Assembly (NCBI GenBank): GCA_007844125.1
Contig: CM017555.1
Span: 28,501,194 to 28,565,193 of the forward strand
DNA: 64,000 nt
Source: Sinonovacula constricta
Taxonomy: Eukaryota > Mollusca > Bivalvia > Cardiida > Solecurtidae
Reading direction: 5' to 3'
In this document: positions 62,590 to 64,000 of the stretch, one piece after another
How the letters are laid out: the number at the start of each line of letters is the position of its first letter
Position numbering within the stretch: position 1 is the first letter of the stretch
Notes under the pieces: model-generated
What the model was told of the DNA's origin: nothing
The model's input: the letters and a program-made list of their open reading frames with translations, nothing else
The model's database searches: none
Position numbers and translations under genes: made by a program

Positions 62590-62920
62590 ACTTTCGTCAT
62601 GACTTATAGAAAATATCAGCGCTTGGACATTTTGTATTCGAATAGATCGTTTTTCCTTTCATTGCTTGCATTTGAGAAACTCGTCAGGAAGTGCGAGGTT
62701 AGAGCTCAGTAAAACCGGTTTAAGCACCCCAGTCGGTCCATATTGCCGACTGACCGTTCCAAGGCGGTAATTGTCGGGTTTGCTCTTTTCGTTAAATGAC
62801 TAATCACAAATTTGTTCTTACTTTTCGCTTGGCTTGCGTGTGAAATACCTTTGTTCTGTGCCTTTACGGAGTTTGGTATATGTTGCAATGCTCACAGGAC
62901 TTTGTCATACATTCTTATTG
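62590..62920 (+). mobile_element. A-family repeat, copy A10, near full length
   Basis: It starts at CTTTCGTCATGACTTATAG (compare A1) and ends TTTGTCATACATTCTTATTG. All family blocks are present with few changes, so it is among the youngest copies here. Confidence 0.75.
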
Positions 62921-64000
62921 AAAAGAAACACTTGTCTGTATCTATTGTCTTCCCGTATGGTATTATGTAGCGGAGGCATCTATTTGCAAATAAACTTCTT
63001 CATTCGTCACTTCGAGTTATATTTACCACAATTTATTATTATCTAAAATAACTAATCATTTACTAATAAAAATAAGCTTGCAAGAACCAAAACACTACGA
63101 GATTTTAATTTTTGACAATGCTATGTTTACAGTGTATTAATATACCAACTACAGCTGGTATTACGGTATCCACTTTTCTAAATCATAAAAGGCACGTTGT
63201 ATATAACCTACAAAAACAAAGCGTTACCAGTTCTGGCTTAGTTTATTGTACTTAATGGATTAATAAGACAGCAAAACAATTTCTTTATATTATGTGTGTG
63301 TTTTATTAAACCCTCTATTAAAGTAGTTGCTGAAAACTGAATGCAATACGACCAGGTCTAGTTTTATACAAACAATATGTTTTATAATCTGAAGAAGTTA
63401 AAAGCCTTTCAATCTAGATGCTCATTCGTGCTGTTGTTGTTGTTTGTATGTTTTTTGTTGTTGTTCTTTCAGTTCACTCACCAATTTAGTTTGACGGTGT
63501 TAGTAGAAAAAGTTGAACAATTCATCACCGAATGTTGCTATTATACTTCATTTGCGGGAAAAACGAAGCCTACAGTAGTTGCGTCAGACACTTGCACACA
63601 GTGTGTGTTTATGTCAATAATTATGGGTCGATTTTTGTTTAGATAAGTATATTGATACACTTGTATTTTCTGCCAAAACGTAGCGCATTTACATCCATCT
63701 GGGTTTGCCTTGCGTCAGCGACTCTTAATAAGGAAATAGAGGGGCGAGACAGCCTTGGCCGAAAGATAATGACATATTACTGGAAATACGAAACTACCAA
63801 TCAAAATGTCTGACTTGCTTTGTTAACGAAATAAAGCAAAGCAGTACGACAAATGATGACCGATCAATTTTCGGGGAATTGTTGTTGGAACGTTTCGTTG
63901 GAATGTGTGGATGCTTGGTTATCTTGAGGCCGCAGAGAGAATGCTATAATAATGGATCTAATTAAGTATTAACATAAAACGCCAGTCACAAAATCAATAT
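62921..64000. other. Gene-free stretch to the window edge
   Basis: An 89-codon plus-strand frame (63377-63646) has a hydrophobic Leu/Phe run derived from a GTTGTT tract and no recognisable domain. It is not called a gene. Confidence 0.5.

Overview
This looks like an AT-rich nuclear genomic window from an animal, most likely a mollusc and probably a bivalve. The evidence is one spliced gene with GT..AG introns, many tRNA-headed SINE-like repeats, long simple-sequence tracts, minisatellites and no bacterial-style gene packing. The mollusc placement is an inference from the repeat style and the TASK-type channel; no species marker is present.

Only one gene is well supported: a two-exon minus-strand gene for a TASK-type two-pore-domain potassium channel (KCNK3/KCNK9/sup-9 family). 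Exon 1 is 36592-36310 and exon 2 is 33834-33017, giving 366 residues. Landmark residues fall at the same numbers as in human TASK-1: N53 sequon, GYG 95-97, H98, GFG 201-203, D204 and the 243-248 gate. The protein keeps a 14-3-3-type C-terminus. Three CRE-like octamers lie within 120 bp upstream of its ATG.

Layout. 0.6-26.4 kb: a gene-free block made of several diverged copies of one multi-kilobase non-coding unit, including a recent segmental duplication (14.3-17.3 kb and 20.6-22.1 kb) that carries the same SINE at the same site. 26.4-32 kb: a 40-bp-arm palindrome and long microsatellites. 33-36.7 kb: the channel gene, whose intron holds two interspersed repeats. 38.5-44.2 kb: SINEs, a 35-bp minisatellite and a decayed LINE fragment. 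44.7-46.5 kb: a 33-bp tandem array with 528-bp higher-order periodicity. 47-55 kb: SINEs, a 53-bp minisatellite and a terminal-inverted-repeat element (about 400 bp) with 9-10 bp target duplications, nested in other repeats. 55-64 kb: further copies of an interspersed repeat in local tandem duplications, plus microsatellites.

Repeat family names here are local labels: A (unclassified interspersed repeat with a fixed 3' end), B, C and E (SINE-like, tRNA-like heads), D (TIR element) and G (a two-copy family). No previously undescribed biochemical system is evident. The most notable items are the higher-order 33-bp array and its possible origin from a dispersed repeat, the nested TIR element, the shared core of SINE families B and C, and two strong hairpins.
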